Shown: positions 1 to 5,458 of the stretch, one piece after another
Position numbering within the stretch: position 1 is the first letter of the stretch
Layout of the letters: every line of letters starts with the position of its first letter
Source of the DNA: Planctomycetota bacterium
GTDB taxonomy: Bacteria > Planctomycetota > Phycisphaerae > WQYP01
Reading direction: 5' to 3'
Length of the DNA: 5,574 nucleotides
Assembly: GCA_021816165.1 (NCBI GenBank)
Contig: JAKAYZ010000207.1
Span: forward strand, 1 to 5,574
The notes under the pieces: model-generated
Told to the model about the DNA's origin: nothing
Database searches by the model: none
Seen by the model: the letters and a program-made list of their open reading frames with translations, nothing else
Position numbers and translations under genes: made by a program

Positions 1-1
1 G

Positions 2-637
2 ATGGAAAGCTTGGACCGGCTGCAGACGGATTACCTGGACATTTACATGATGCACCGGGACAACCCGGACATTCCGGTGGGCGAATTTGTGGACGTGTTG
101 AATATGCACCTTCGTAAGAAACGTATCCGGTCTTTTGGTGGATCCAACTGGTCGTTGGCCAGGGTGGATGCGTTTAATCGGTACGCAGCCAAAAAGGGAT
201 TGCGTGGATTTGCCGCGGTAAGCAATAATTTCAGCCTGGCGGAGATGTTGGATCCGATATGGGGAGGCTGCATTGCCGCGTCGGATGCCAAATCGCGGGC
301 GTGGTTTACCAAAACGCAAATGCCGTTGATGCCGTGGAGCAGCCAAGCCCGTGGATTTTTTACGGAGCGATCCAGTCCGACCAATAAATCGGATGCGGAG
401 CTGGTGCGCTGCTGGTATTCCAAGGATAACTTCGCCCGGAAGAAACGGGCGGTCACGCTGGCCGCAGACAAAGGGGCTTCGCCGATTGTCATTGCACTGG
501 ATTATGTTTTATGTCAGCCGTTCCCGACATTTCCGCTGATCGGCCCATGGAATGTCTCGGAGACTGCCGGTAGTTTCGAGGCGTTGAGGATTCAACTTAC
601 GCCCGAGGAAGTGCAGTGGCTTAATCTGGAAAAATAA
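2..637 (+). CDS. Aldo/keto reductase, C-terminal part (5' end outside window)
   Basis: NAD(P)H-dependent oxidoreductase of the aldo/keto reductase (AKR) fold, acting in the cytosol on a carbonyl or sugar-type substrate that cannot be named from sequence. The 211 visible residues cover the second half of the TIM barrel. DYLDIYMMHRDNP (residues 10-22) is the strand carrying the family's catalytic His (H18). FGGSNWS (44-50) and a later SNNFSL match conserved strand ends, WSSQARGFF (113-121) is typical of one AKR subgroup, and the protein ends with IALDYVL, FPLIGPW and LTPEEVQWLNL, the usual AKR finish. AKRs are normally 280-350 residues, and the catalytic Asp, Tyr and Lys precede the region seen here. 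The ATG at position 2 is therefore almost certainly an internal Met of a gene that starts before the window. The frame closes with TAA. It converges on the antiporter gene. Close relatives of this subgroup can be fused to a Gfo/Idh/MocA oxidoreductase domain, which cannot be judged here. Confidence 0.9.
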   Translation: MESLDRLQTDYLDIYMMHRDNPDIPVGEFVDVLNMHLRKKRIRSFGGSNWSLARVDAFNRYAAKKGLRGFAAVSNNFSLAEMLDPIWGGCIAASDAKSRAWFTKTQMPLMPWSSQARGFFTERSSPTNKSDAELVRCWYSKDNFARKKRAVTLAADKGASPIVIALDYVLCQPFPTFPLIGPWNVSETAGSFEALRIQLTPEEVQWLNLEK

Positions 638-761
638 CCGGTGGGGCCTGGAGATAACCAGCGGCACCCGCGGGTGGATGGGGGCGAAAAAGTTGGCGCT
701 GGGCTTGAAGGCAGGACTGCCGGGTGGCCTGCGGATGTGGTGGTGGTGATTGCAAGGCTGC

Positions 762-795
762 GCGATCCCGTGCCCGGAGATCCGGGAGCGATCGC
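762..795. other. Imperfect hairpin in the convergent intergenic gap
   Basis: The 230 bases between the two convergent stop codons hold no convincing gene. The best structure is a two-part inverted repeat: outer arms GCGATC (762-767) and GATCGC (790-795), inner arms CCCGGA (773-778) and TCCGGG (781-786), with a small asymmetric internal loop. A perfect 12-bp palindrome CACCCGCGGGTG lies at 665-676. Neither is followed by a T-run on either strand, so a canonical intrinsic terminator is not supported. Structured RNA could still help end transcription from both sides. Confidence 0.3.
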
Positions 796-867
796 CGGGT
801 GCTGGGACCAGGTTGCAACGCGGATCTTTTGGTCTGTTACAAGATTTTGTTGCCCCAGCCATGCCCC

Positions 868-3060
868 TCAGGCGGTGGGTGATGGGGGTGCGGCCAGAGT
901 GGCGGCAGCTGGAGCTTGGGATGTCGGGCTGGATGCGGCCGGGGTGGGCATGGCGGCGGCCTGCACAATCAAGACGGCGCAATGGGCTTGGTCGGCGACG
1001 GACTGCTGCGATCTTCCCAGCAATTTGTGGTGCAGCTGCCATTGGGGAGCAATGCCCAGAATAATCAGATCGTAATTGCGCGATTCCCGCACCACCACTT
1101 CGGTCGGCGAATCGTTTTCCATGACTTGGAAGTGAATCTGATTGGCGGCTCCGGTCGAAGAGATATGACGGTCCACCAGCGATTGTACGCCGCTGTTTTT
1201 GGACGACCCGGCTTTTGACGTGCCGGGTTTTACCACATGCAGGATCGTGACGCGCAGATCATGGTTGCGGCCGAGACGATCCGCGGCGATCAAAGCCCCG
1301 ATATCCTGCGGCTCACCCAGGTACGGCACCATGACGCGGCGAATTTCAGACATTTCCCTGGCCGTAAGGATGGCGACATTGCGGTGTGCATCCCGCAGGA
1401 CCTCATCGGCCAGACTGCCCAGGGGTGCCGATGAAAACAGGCCGCGGTGGCCGCCCAGCAGTATCCACTGGGCCTGATAGTGTGCGGCGTTGAAACAGAT
1501 GTCGCGGCCAAAATCGCGGCTGACCAAGCTCATGGCATTGACGGGAATTTTTAAGGCAGCGGCCTGCTGAATGGCGATCTCAACCGGATCCCGCGGCGGA
1601 TGGAGCAGTTTTTGCCGCTGTTCGTGTTCATCCGGATGATCCAGATGCAGAGCCAGAATGCGGCCCGGATCACCTGCCAGGAGCAACGCCCCGATACGGG
1701 TGAGGGTGGCTGCGGTGAGGGGGGAGGAAAGCATGGTTAGAATACGGGTTTCACCCGGGGTGGTTGCGGGTACTTCGGCGGCAGCGTCCCGCCGCTGGCG
1801 TGCCGGCGAGTAGCAGAGGTACAGTAGAGGCGTGGTGGTAAAGGTGGTGGCAATGGCCATGATCACCATGATGGCAAACATGGCCGGCGAAAGTACGTGC
1901 AGGCTCAAGCCGATGTTGAGCACGATCAGTTCAATGAGGCCGCGGGCATTCATCAGTGCTCCCAAGGCGCCGGATTGCCGCCAGGTAAGGCCGGCGAATT
2001 TGGCCGCCAGCGAAGAGAAGGCGAGTTTAGCAACACTGGCCACCAGCAGCACAATCAGGCAGATTTTCCACAGGTGCCAGGTGTCCAGCAGCCCCATTTG
2101 GGTACGCAGACCGGTGTAGACAAAAAAGATCGGCAGCAGCAAAAGCAGCACCAAGTCCTCGAGTTTGTCGGTGACATGGCGCACGAAACGACCTTCGGCA
2201 GGCATGGCCGCGCCCAGGAGAAAGCCGCCGAAAATAGCCTGAATGCCGATCCACTCGGTGATGCAGGCGGAAAGGAGCAACAGCAGCAGGATGAGCGCCA
2301 GGGTATCGCGGGATACGTAACCGCGGCGTTCATAAACCACCTGGAGGGGGCGCAGAAGTTTGGGCATCACGACTAACATAAAAGCGCCAAAGCAGAGTGT
2401 CCATATCACTGTCATCGCGGCTGAGGCCAGCGGATACTCCGCTTTGTGCGTGCCAAGTCCGAGGCTGGTGCACACGGCGATGACCAGGGCCAGCAGGCAC
2501 CAGCCGATGACATCATTGAAGGCGCCGCAGGCCAGAGAAAATGCACCCAGCCGGGTGCGCTGAAGATTTCGTTCCGCGATGATTCTGGCCAATACCGGGA
2601 AGGCAGTAATGCACATGGCCGTGCCGATAAAAAGCGTAAACACGAATTCGTTGTTGACTGGGCCGTGCAGCGTGGGAAACAAAATAATGCCCAGAATAAT
2701 GCCCGCCACCAAAGGACCGGCCAAACTCGACATTCCCGCGATCAACACCGCCTTGCCCTGATTGCGCAGCAGTTTGGGGTCCAGTTCCAGTCCGACCAGA
2801 AACATGAAGAGCACCACCCCGAGCTGACTGAGGATATTGAGATCGGGATACGGATCGCTGCCAGCATGGGCCGGAAAGAGCAGTTTGAGCCACACGCCGT
2901 GAGACAGCAGACCGAGAACGGAGGGGCCTAAGACGATCCCCGCCAGCATTTCGCCGACCACTCGCGGCTGGCCTATAAAACGCATCGCGGATCCAAGCAA
3001 CCTTGCGGCCAGCAGGATAATGGCAATTTGCAACAGAAGTTGTTCGAGGCTGTCTCGCAT
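868..3060 (-). CDS. CPA2-family (CHX-like) monovalent cation/H+ antiporter with tandem USP-like domains
   Basis: Inner-membrane antiporter exchanging K+ or Na+ for protons, for ion and pH homeostasis. Counting from Met at 3060 (730 residues), residues 5 to about 417 form the roughly 12-helix exchanger domain: GQPRVVGEMLAGIVLGPSVLG (30-50), VVLFMFLVGLELD (82-94), FNDVIGW with the ion-binding Asn182-Asp183 pair, FGGFLLGAAMP (277-287), and NARGLIELIVLNIGL (371-385), which closely resembles the NTKGLVELIVLNIGL-type motif of plant CHX exchangers. Two cytoplasmic universal-stress-protein-like domains follow (about 438-566 and 572-700). The first keeps a shortened glycine signature (GGHRG, then LGS), while the second is degenerate, with Pro at the second Gly. 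Residues 701-730 are an Ala/Pro/Ser/Thr-rich tail. There is no NAD-binding TrkA-N domain, unlike KefB/KefC. The start at 3060 places Met just before helix 1 but lacks a good Shine-Dalgarno site. An in-frame ATG at 3192 would add 44 unhelpful residues yet has GGAGG before it. Confidence 0.93.
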   Translation of the reverse strand: MRDSLEQLLLQIAIILLAARLLGSAMRFIGQPRVVGEMLAGIVLGPSVLGLLSHGVWLKLLFPAHAGSDPYPDLNILSQLGVVLFMFLVGLELDPKLLRNQGKAVLIAGMSSLAGPLVAGIILGIILFPTLHGPVNNEFVFTLFIGTAMCITAFPVLARIIAERNLQRTRLGAFSLACGAFNDVIGWCLLALVIAVCTSLGLGTHKAEYPLASAAMTVIWTLCFGAFMLVVMPKLLRPLQVVYERRGYVSRDTLALILLLLLLSACITEWIGIQAIFGGFLLGAAMPAEGRFVRHVTDKLEDLVLLLLLPIFFVYTGLRTQMGLLDTWHLWKICLIVLLVASVAKLAFSSLAAKFAGLTWRQSGALGALMNARGLIELIVLNIGLSLHVLSPAMFAIMVIMAIATTFTTTPLLYLCYSPARQRRDAAAEVPATTPGETRILTMLSSPLTAATLTRIGALLLAGDPGRILALHLDHPDEHEQRQKLLHPPRDPVEIAIQQAAALKIPVNAMSLVSRDFGRDICFNAAHYQAQWILLGGHRGLFSSAPLGSLADEVLRDAHRNVAILTAREMSEIRRVMVPYLGEPQDIGALIAADRLGRNHDLRVTILHVVKPGTSKAGSSKNSGVQSLVDRHISSTGAANQIHFQVMENDSPTEVVVRESRNYDLIILGIAPQWQLHHKLLGRSQQSVADQAHCAVLIVQAAAMPTPAASSPTSQAPAAATLAAPPSPTA

Positions 3061-3198
3061 AAAACACCAGTCGGAGTGGTTGCAATGTCCTGTTGGGGGG
3101 CGCGGTTCCAAGGCCGAGGCGGGCCAGTCCGACCATGTTGAACAGAGGTCCGATGGTGGGCCGAATCCGTGGCACGGCAACCTGCCAACCATAGAACG

Positions 3199-3213
3199 GC
3201 CTCCCGCGGAGGC
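3199..3213 (-). promoter_or_regulatory. Hairpin enclosing a Shine-Dalgarno sequence upstream of the antiporter
   Basis: On the minus strand GCCTCC, a 3-base loop GCG, and GGAGGC form a perfect 6-bp stem. The downstream arm contains GGAGG (complement of 3200-3204), seven bases before an ATG at 3192 that is in frame with the antiporter. If that ATG is used, the ribosome site would be locked in the stem, a possible translational switch or thermosensor. If translation starts at 3060, it is merely a 5' hairpin. The pairing is seen directly; the regulatory role is inference. Confidence 0.35.
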
Positions 3214-3220
3214 GTATTGC

Positions 3221-3226
3221 ATTATA
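3221..3226 (-). promoter_or_regulatory. Consensus -10 box (TATAAT) for the antiporter gene
   Basis: The minus strand reads TATAAT, a perfect sigma-70-type -10 hexamer, oriented towards the antiporter and 161 bases before the ATG at 3060. Transcription would start near 3214, right at the foot of the 3199-3213 hairpin. No good -35 is present at 16-18 bases (candidates such as TGGCGA match 3 of 6), and there is no extended -10 TG. This is moderate evidence at best. Confidence 0.4.
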
Positions 3227-3382
3227 CCGGTTTGCCTTCCCGTCGCCAGGCATTGATGATGCGGCGCGGCGTCGAGATGTGGTTCCGGCTATTGTCGATC
3301 TATAGACTTCATGCTGGCCGAATCCTTATGAGATCCAGGGGAAATCGATGGGGAGAAGGACCGCAGGACCAGCACCGGCGAT

Positions 3383-3409
3383 CGCCATTGGCAGTATATT
3401 GCCGGGGCG
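3383..3409 (+). promoter_or_regulatory. Imperfect hairpin just before the MnmE-like start codon
   Basis: Outer arms CGCC (3383-3386) and GGCG (3406-3409) flank inner arms GGCA (3390-3393) and TGCC (3400-3403), with loop GTATAT. The structure ends 16 bases before the ATG at 3426, where no Shine-Dalgarno sequence is visible. It could shape the leader, or it may be chance symmetry around an AT-rich -10-like element. The stem is short and interrupted. Confidence 0.22.
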
Positions 3410-3425
3410 ATTATGTTATGCCCGC

Positions 3426-4649
3426 ATGAACGACTTACCCGATAACGTGGCGACTGTGCTAACACCTCCTGGCGTGGGAGCGATTGCGGTATTGGCGGTG
3501 GCGGGGCCGGGGGCGGCGGTGGCTGTGGCCGGCCTCACCGGGCGAAACGCCCCTTTCGATATGCTACGCACCTACCTGGTGAAGTTTATGGACCAGGGGG
3601 AATCGTTGGATCAAGGAATTGTAATTCGCCGCGCCGCCGATATTTTTGAAATTCATGTGCATGGGGGCACGGCGGTGGTGGAATCCATCCTGGCGGCGTT
3701 GGCACGCCACGGTATGCCGACGATCCCGGCGGAAAAGGTGCCTGGGCGGCTGCGCGGCTTCGGGACTGATGACCCGGACTCCGCGATCGGCGCCGAAATT
3801 CTAACTGCTTTGCCGGCAGCGACGTCGGTTGGTGGCGTTCGCTTGCTGCTGGGGCAGCGGCAGGCGGGAATTTCCGCGTGGGCCGCCGAAAATATCGAGC
3901 GGATGCAACAGGCCGCCAGCGAGGCACAAGTCACTCATTTATTGTGGCAAATGTCCACCCAAGCCCAGTGGATGTTGGTCCGCCAACACACACTGCGGCA
4001 TATGGCAACTCCGCCGCGGATCGCTATTGTTGGCCCGCCCAACGCGGGCAAATCCACACTCGCCAATATCCTTATTGGACGTCCGCGCAGCATAACTCAT
4101 GATCAGCCGGGTACCACACGCGACTGGATTGACACGGCGGCGCAAATTGGCCAAGCGAACCTTACAGTGTCCATTGTGCTGGTGGATACCGCCGGAGTGC
4201 GAGCCACCACCGATGACCCCATTGAAATCCAGGCGATGGCCCGCACGCATCAACAGGCCAAACTGGCCGAGGTGATTGTTTTTGTGGTGGATGGCACCGG
4301 TGCGATAGACCAAGCCACCTGCGACTGGCTGGAAGATTTAATCCATCCGTCCCGGCAGCGGTTTTGTCCGGTGATTTTGGCCATCAATAAAGTTGATCAG
4401 CCTATGCGCTGGACCAGCCCGGAGCTTGCGGGCGTATTTGCGGTAGTTCAAATCAGTGCCCGGACGGGCCACGGGTTGGATGGATTGCAAGCCGAGTTGC
4501 TCCGGGCGCTGGACCTTTCCGATGTCGATTTTAAAGAGCCGTGGGTTTTTACACCCCGGCAGCGCCAAATTGTGGAGCGCCTGACCCAATCCGCAAACGC
4601 CCCAGCGGCAGCCGCCGATTTAACGGAATTACTCCATGGCCAGCGCTGA
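3426..4649 (+). CDS. MnmE/TrmE-like GTPase, divergent, lacking the C-terminal CIGK segment
   Basis: GTPase related to MnmE, which with MnmG modifies the wobble uridine of certain tRNAs using a folate-bound one-carbon unit. The 407-residue protein starts with a TrmE-N-like segment (TVLTPPGVGAIAVLAVAGPGA, residues 10-30) and keeps EIHVHGG (75-81). The G domain is complete: G1 GPPNAGKST (203-211), G2 GTTRD (229-233), G3 DTAG (254-257), G4 NKVD (321-324), G5 SA (344-345). Canonical MnmE is about 450 residues and ends in a helical bundle with FCIGK, whose Cys is important for modification. Here the tail stops at ELLHGQR, with no such motif in the frame or just downstream. The SYTGED and PGEFT-R-AFLNGK-type stretches are also absent. 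It is probably a divergent paralogue, or an MnmE of altered chemistry. Start: ATG 3426 fits the family N-terminus but has no Shine-Dalgarno. In-frame ATG 3348 has AGGGGA upstream and would add 26 residues. Confidence 0.85.
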   Translation: MNDLPDNVATVLTPPGVGAIAVLAVAGPGAAVAVAGLTGRNAPFDMLRTYLVKFMDQGESLDQGIVIRRAADIFEIHVHGGTAVVESILAALARHGMPTIPAEKVPGRLRGFGTDDPDSAIGAEILTALPAATSVGGVRLLLGQRQAGISAWAAENIERMQQAASEAQVTHLLWQMSTQAQWMLVRQHTLRHMATPPRIAIVGPPNAGKSTLANILIGRPRSITHDQPGTTRDWIDTAAQIGQANLTVSIVLVDTAGVRATTDDPIEIQAMARTHQQAKLAEVIVFVVDGTGAIDQATCDWLEDLIHPSRQRFCPVILAINKVDQPMRWTSPELAGVFAVVQISARTGHGLDGLQAELLRALDLSDVDFKEPWVFTPRQRQIVERLTQSANAPAAAADLTELLHGQR

Positions 4650-4682
4650 TGGGGTGCCGGGGTAATTGTCCTGGCCCAGGCG

Positions 4683-4704
4683 CAGCTTGCACGAGCTGGC
4701 TTTT
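4683..4704 (+). terminator. Weak candidate intrinsic terminator after the MnmE-like gene
   Basis: CAGCT (4683-4687), a 6-base loop and AGCTG (4694-4698) are followed after GC by TTTT (4701-4704). The stem is only 5 bp and the T-run is 4, so this is a marginal terminator. It sits 34 bases after the GTPase stop and touches the stop codon of the convergent ferredoxin gene. An odd palindrome CCTGGCCCAGG lies just before it (4670-4680). Confidence 0.3.
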
Positions 4705-5068
4705 ACCGATTTTGCATGACCGGCGGTGGAGTAATGGCATCGGCGGGTCGTGCTCCGGCATCTTTGCGGCCCGTACCGGCCAGTCGGCTGATGGCGCGCA
4801 CCGTCATGTCCTGATCGCAAAGAATCTGACAACTCAGCCGCAGATGCGGTTTGTTGATCAGCCCGCGCTCGGTCAGCACGTCGTGTTCCGCCTGGGTGGT
4901 GGTGGTGGGTTCACCGGAGATAAATTCCACCCGGCACGTCGTACACCGGGCAATGCCACCACAGGCGTGAAGCTGGTCAATCTTCGCCTCGTCGATGAGG
5001 GCGTTTACCAGTCGTTTGCCTGGTGGCACGTCAAATGTGCCAACTCCGTCCACAGTTAATTTTGGCAT
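4703..5068 (-). CDS. [2Fe-2S] ferredoxin, adrenodoxin-like cysteine spacing
   Basis: Small soluble electron carrier of 121 residues that would bind one [2Fe-2S] cluster in a beta-grasp fold. The ligands are Cys36, Cys42, Cys45 (HACGGIARCTTCRV) and Cys80 (LRLSC). The C-x5-C-x2-C spacing is that of adrenodoxin/Isc-type ferredoxins, not the C-x4-C-x2-C of plant-type ones. The gap to the fourth Cys is 34 residues. An extra Cys84 follows in QILCDQDMTV. The N-terminus (KLTVDGVGTFDVPPGKRLVNAL) is the expected first beta hairpin. Residues from about 97 to 121 form a Pro/Ala-rich tail beyond the usual fold. The start is well supported, with AGGAGT nine bases before ATG. The partner reductase or acceptor is not in the window and the gene stands alone, so its pathway cannot be named. 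No other Isc genes are present, so I do not call it fdx. Confidence 0.9.
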   Translation of the reverse strand: MPKLTVDGVGTFDVPPGKRLVNALIDEAKIDQLHACGGIARCTTCRVEFISGEPTTTTQAEHDVLTERGLINKPHLRLSCQILCDQDMTVRAISRLAGTGRKDAGARPADAITPPPVMQNR

Positions 5069-5077
5069 GGGTCTACT

Positions 5078-5083
5078 ACTCCT
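5078..5083 (-). promoter_or_regulatory. Ribosome binding site of the ferredoxin gene
   Basis: AGGAGT on the minus strand lies nine bases before the ATG at 5068. This is a good Shine-Dalgarno match that fixes the ferredoxin start. Confidence 0.75.
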
Positions 5084-5101
5084 TGATCGTCAACATATTA
5101 C

Positions 5102-5129
5102 TGGCGGGCTAAAGTTTTTCGGCCCGCCA
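5102..5129 (-). promoter_or_regulatory. Perfect 8-bp inverted repeat in the ferredoxin leader
   Basis: TGGCGGGC (5102-5109) and GCCCGCCA (5122-5128 plus 5129) are exact reverse complements around a 12-base, AT-rich centre. The repeat lies 33 bases upstream of the ferredoxin start codon and leaves the Shine-Dalgarno free. There is no T-run after it on either strand, so it does not look like an intrinsic terminator. It could be a stable 5'-UTR hairpin or a dimeric repressor/activator site. The symmetry is seen directly; its role is inference. Confidence 0.5.
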
Positions 5130-5140
5130 TCGGTAATCAT

Positions 5141-5169
5141 AGTATGTGTGCAACTGCCGTCGGTGGCAA
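5141..5169 (-). promoter_or_regulatory. Candidate sigma-70-like promoter for the ferredoxin gene
   Basis: On the minus strand TTGCCA (5164-5169, 5 of 6 to TTGACA) and CATACT (5141-5146, 4 of 6 to TATAAT) are separated by 17 bases. Transcription would begin near 5134, so the 5102-5129 inverted repeat would form the extreme 5' end of the mRNA. TATGAT, offset by five bases, is an alternative -10 without a good -35. Confidence 0.3.
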
Positions 5170-5226
5170 GCGGATTTTCCCGACCTGCTGCAGGATGTTG
5201 CGTTTGGCGTGCGGTTGGAGGTACAC

Positions 5227-5376
5227 TTGAACTTGGCGGAGATGGCAGCCCAACCGGCGGAAATGGAATTTGCCCCGCGCGATGCCGGTGTTCATCCCCA
5301 TGAACCATCGCCAAGGGTCAAGCCAGCCGGCACAGGTGCGCCGCAAGTGCATTGGCGGGCATCCGTGCTTCAGTAA
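5227..5376 (+). CDS. Doubtful small reading frame (49 codons)
   Basis: A TTG codon at 5227 stands five bases after GGAGG (5217-5221), the same spacing as at the next gene's start, and opens 49 codons to a TAA at 5374-5376. The predicted peptide is rich in Ala, Pro and Glu with no membrane segment or known motif. The same frame is open upstream to at least 5146. It ends 82 bases before the next gene's ATG, so the two could be co-transcribed. Against it: TTG start, unrecognised product, short length, and an equally open antisense frame. I do not recognise it and rate it as more likely spurious than real. Confidence 0.18.
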   Translation: MNLAEMAAQPAEMEFAPRDAGVHPHEPSPRVKPAGTGAPQVHWRASVLQ

Positions 5377-5448
5377 AGGATTACATTTTGCATGGCGTCC
5401 CCGGCCGGCCCGGATCGGGTACTCATGGGCTGTTGTGCCGCCTGCGTT

Positions 5449-5453
5449 GGAGG
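5449..5453 (+). promoter_or_regulatory. Ribosome binding site of the gene starting at 5459
   Basis: GGAGG lies five bases before the ATG at 5459. It is the strongest Shine-Dalgarno match in the window at a plausible start and supports a real gene running off the right edge. Confidence 0.65.
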
Positions 5454-5458
5454 TCCTG

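Larger units (their letters stand above)
3061..3425. other. Divergent intergenic region between antiporter and MnmE-like genes
   Basis: This 365-base spacer must hold the promoters of both flanking genes. The antiporter side carries TATAAT and a short hairpin (separate entries). On the GTPase side, TATATT at 3395-3400 could serve as a -10, but it lacks any -35 match 17 bases upstream. I find no convincing gene. The frames passing through are extensions of the flanking genes or have no recognisable protein character. A GCGATCGC octamer lies at 3378-3385. Confidence 0.6.
5069..5458. other. Divergent intergenic region between ferredoxin and a membrane-protein gene
   Basis: This 390-base spacer contains the ferredoxin promoter candidate and inverted repeat (entered separately) in its first 100 bases. 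The remainder, about 5171-5458, has open frames on both strands, none with recognisable protein motifs, plus a short candidate reading frame at 5227-5376. A GC-rich CCGGCCGG palindrome lies at 5402-5409. I see no convincing promoter for the rightward gene. Confidence 0.55.

Noticed and set aside
738..750. A GGT/GGTGGT-type simple repeat, with a similar run near 4896-4910.
   Set aside because: These are very short trinucleotide runs. The second encodes the Thr run of the ferredoxin on the opposite strand. Not a structured repeat.
641..1075. Open frames on both strands across 509-1075 that bridge the gap between the reductase and the antiporter.
   Set aside because: They overlap confidently identified genes in other frames, have low-complexity Gly/Arg/Pro-rich translations and show no family motifs. 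They are GC-rich shadow frames.
1897..2376. A 159-codon plus-strand frame, rich in Gln, Gly and Lys, antisense to the antiporter.
   Set aside because: The antiporter in this stretch has unmistakable transmembrane motifs. The antisense translation is the polar complement expected from hydrophobic codons.
3100..3220. A minus-strand frame reading RPFYGWQVAV, reminiscent of the N-terminus of MFS transporters (FYGWWVV type), hinting at a decayed transporter gene.
   Set aside because: The match is under a dozen residues. The following residues are proline- and arginine-rich with no membrane helix, and the frame then runs as a shadow through the antiporter gene. Best taken as chance.
3061..3425. 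Possibility of a riboswitch, tRNA or small RNA in the divergent spacer.
   Set aside because: No cloverleaf, conserved riboswitch core or terminator-like stem with a T-run could be found by eye, only short isolated hairpins.
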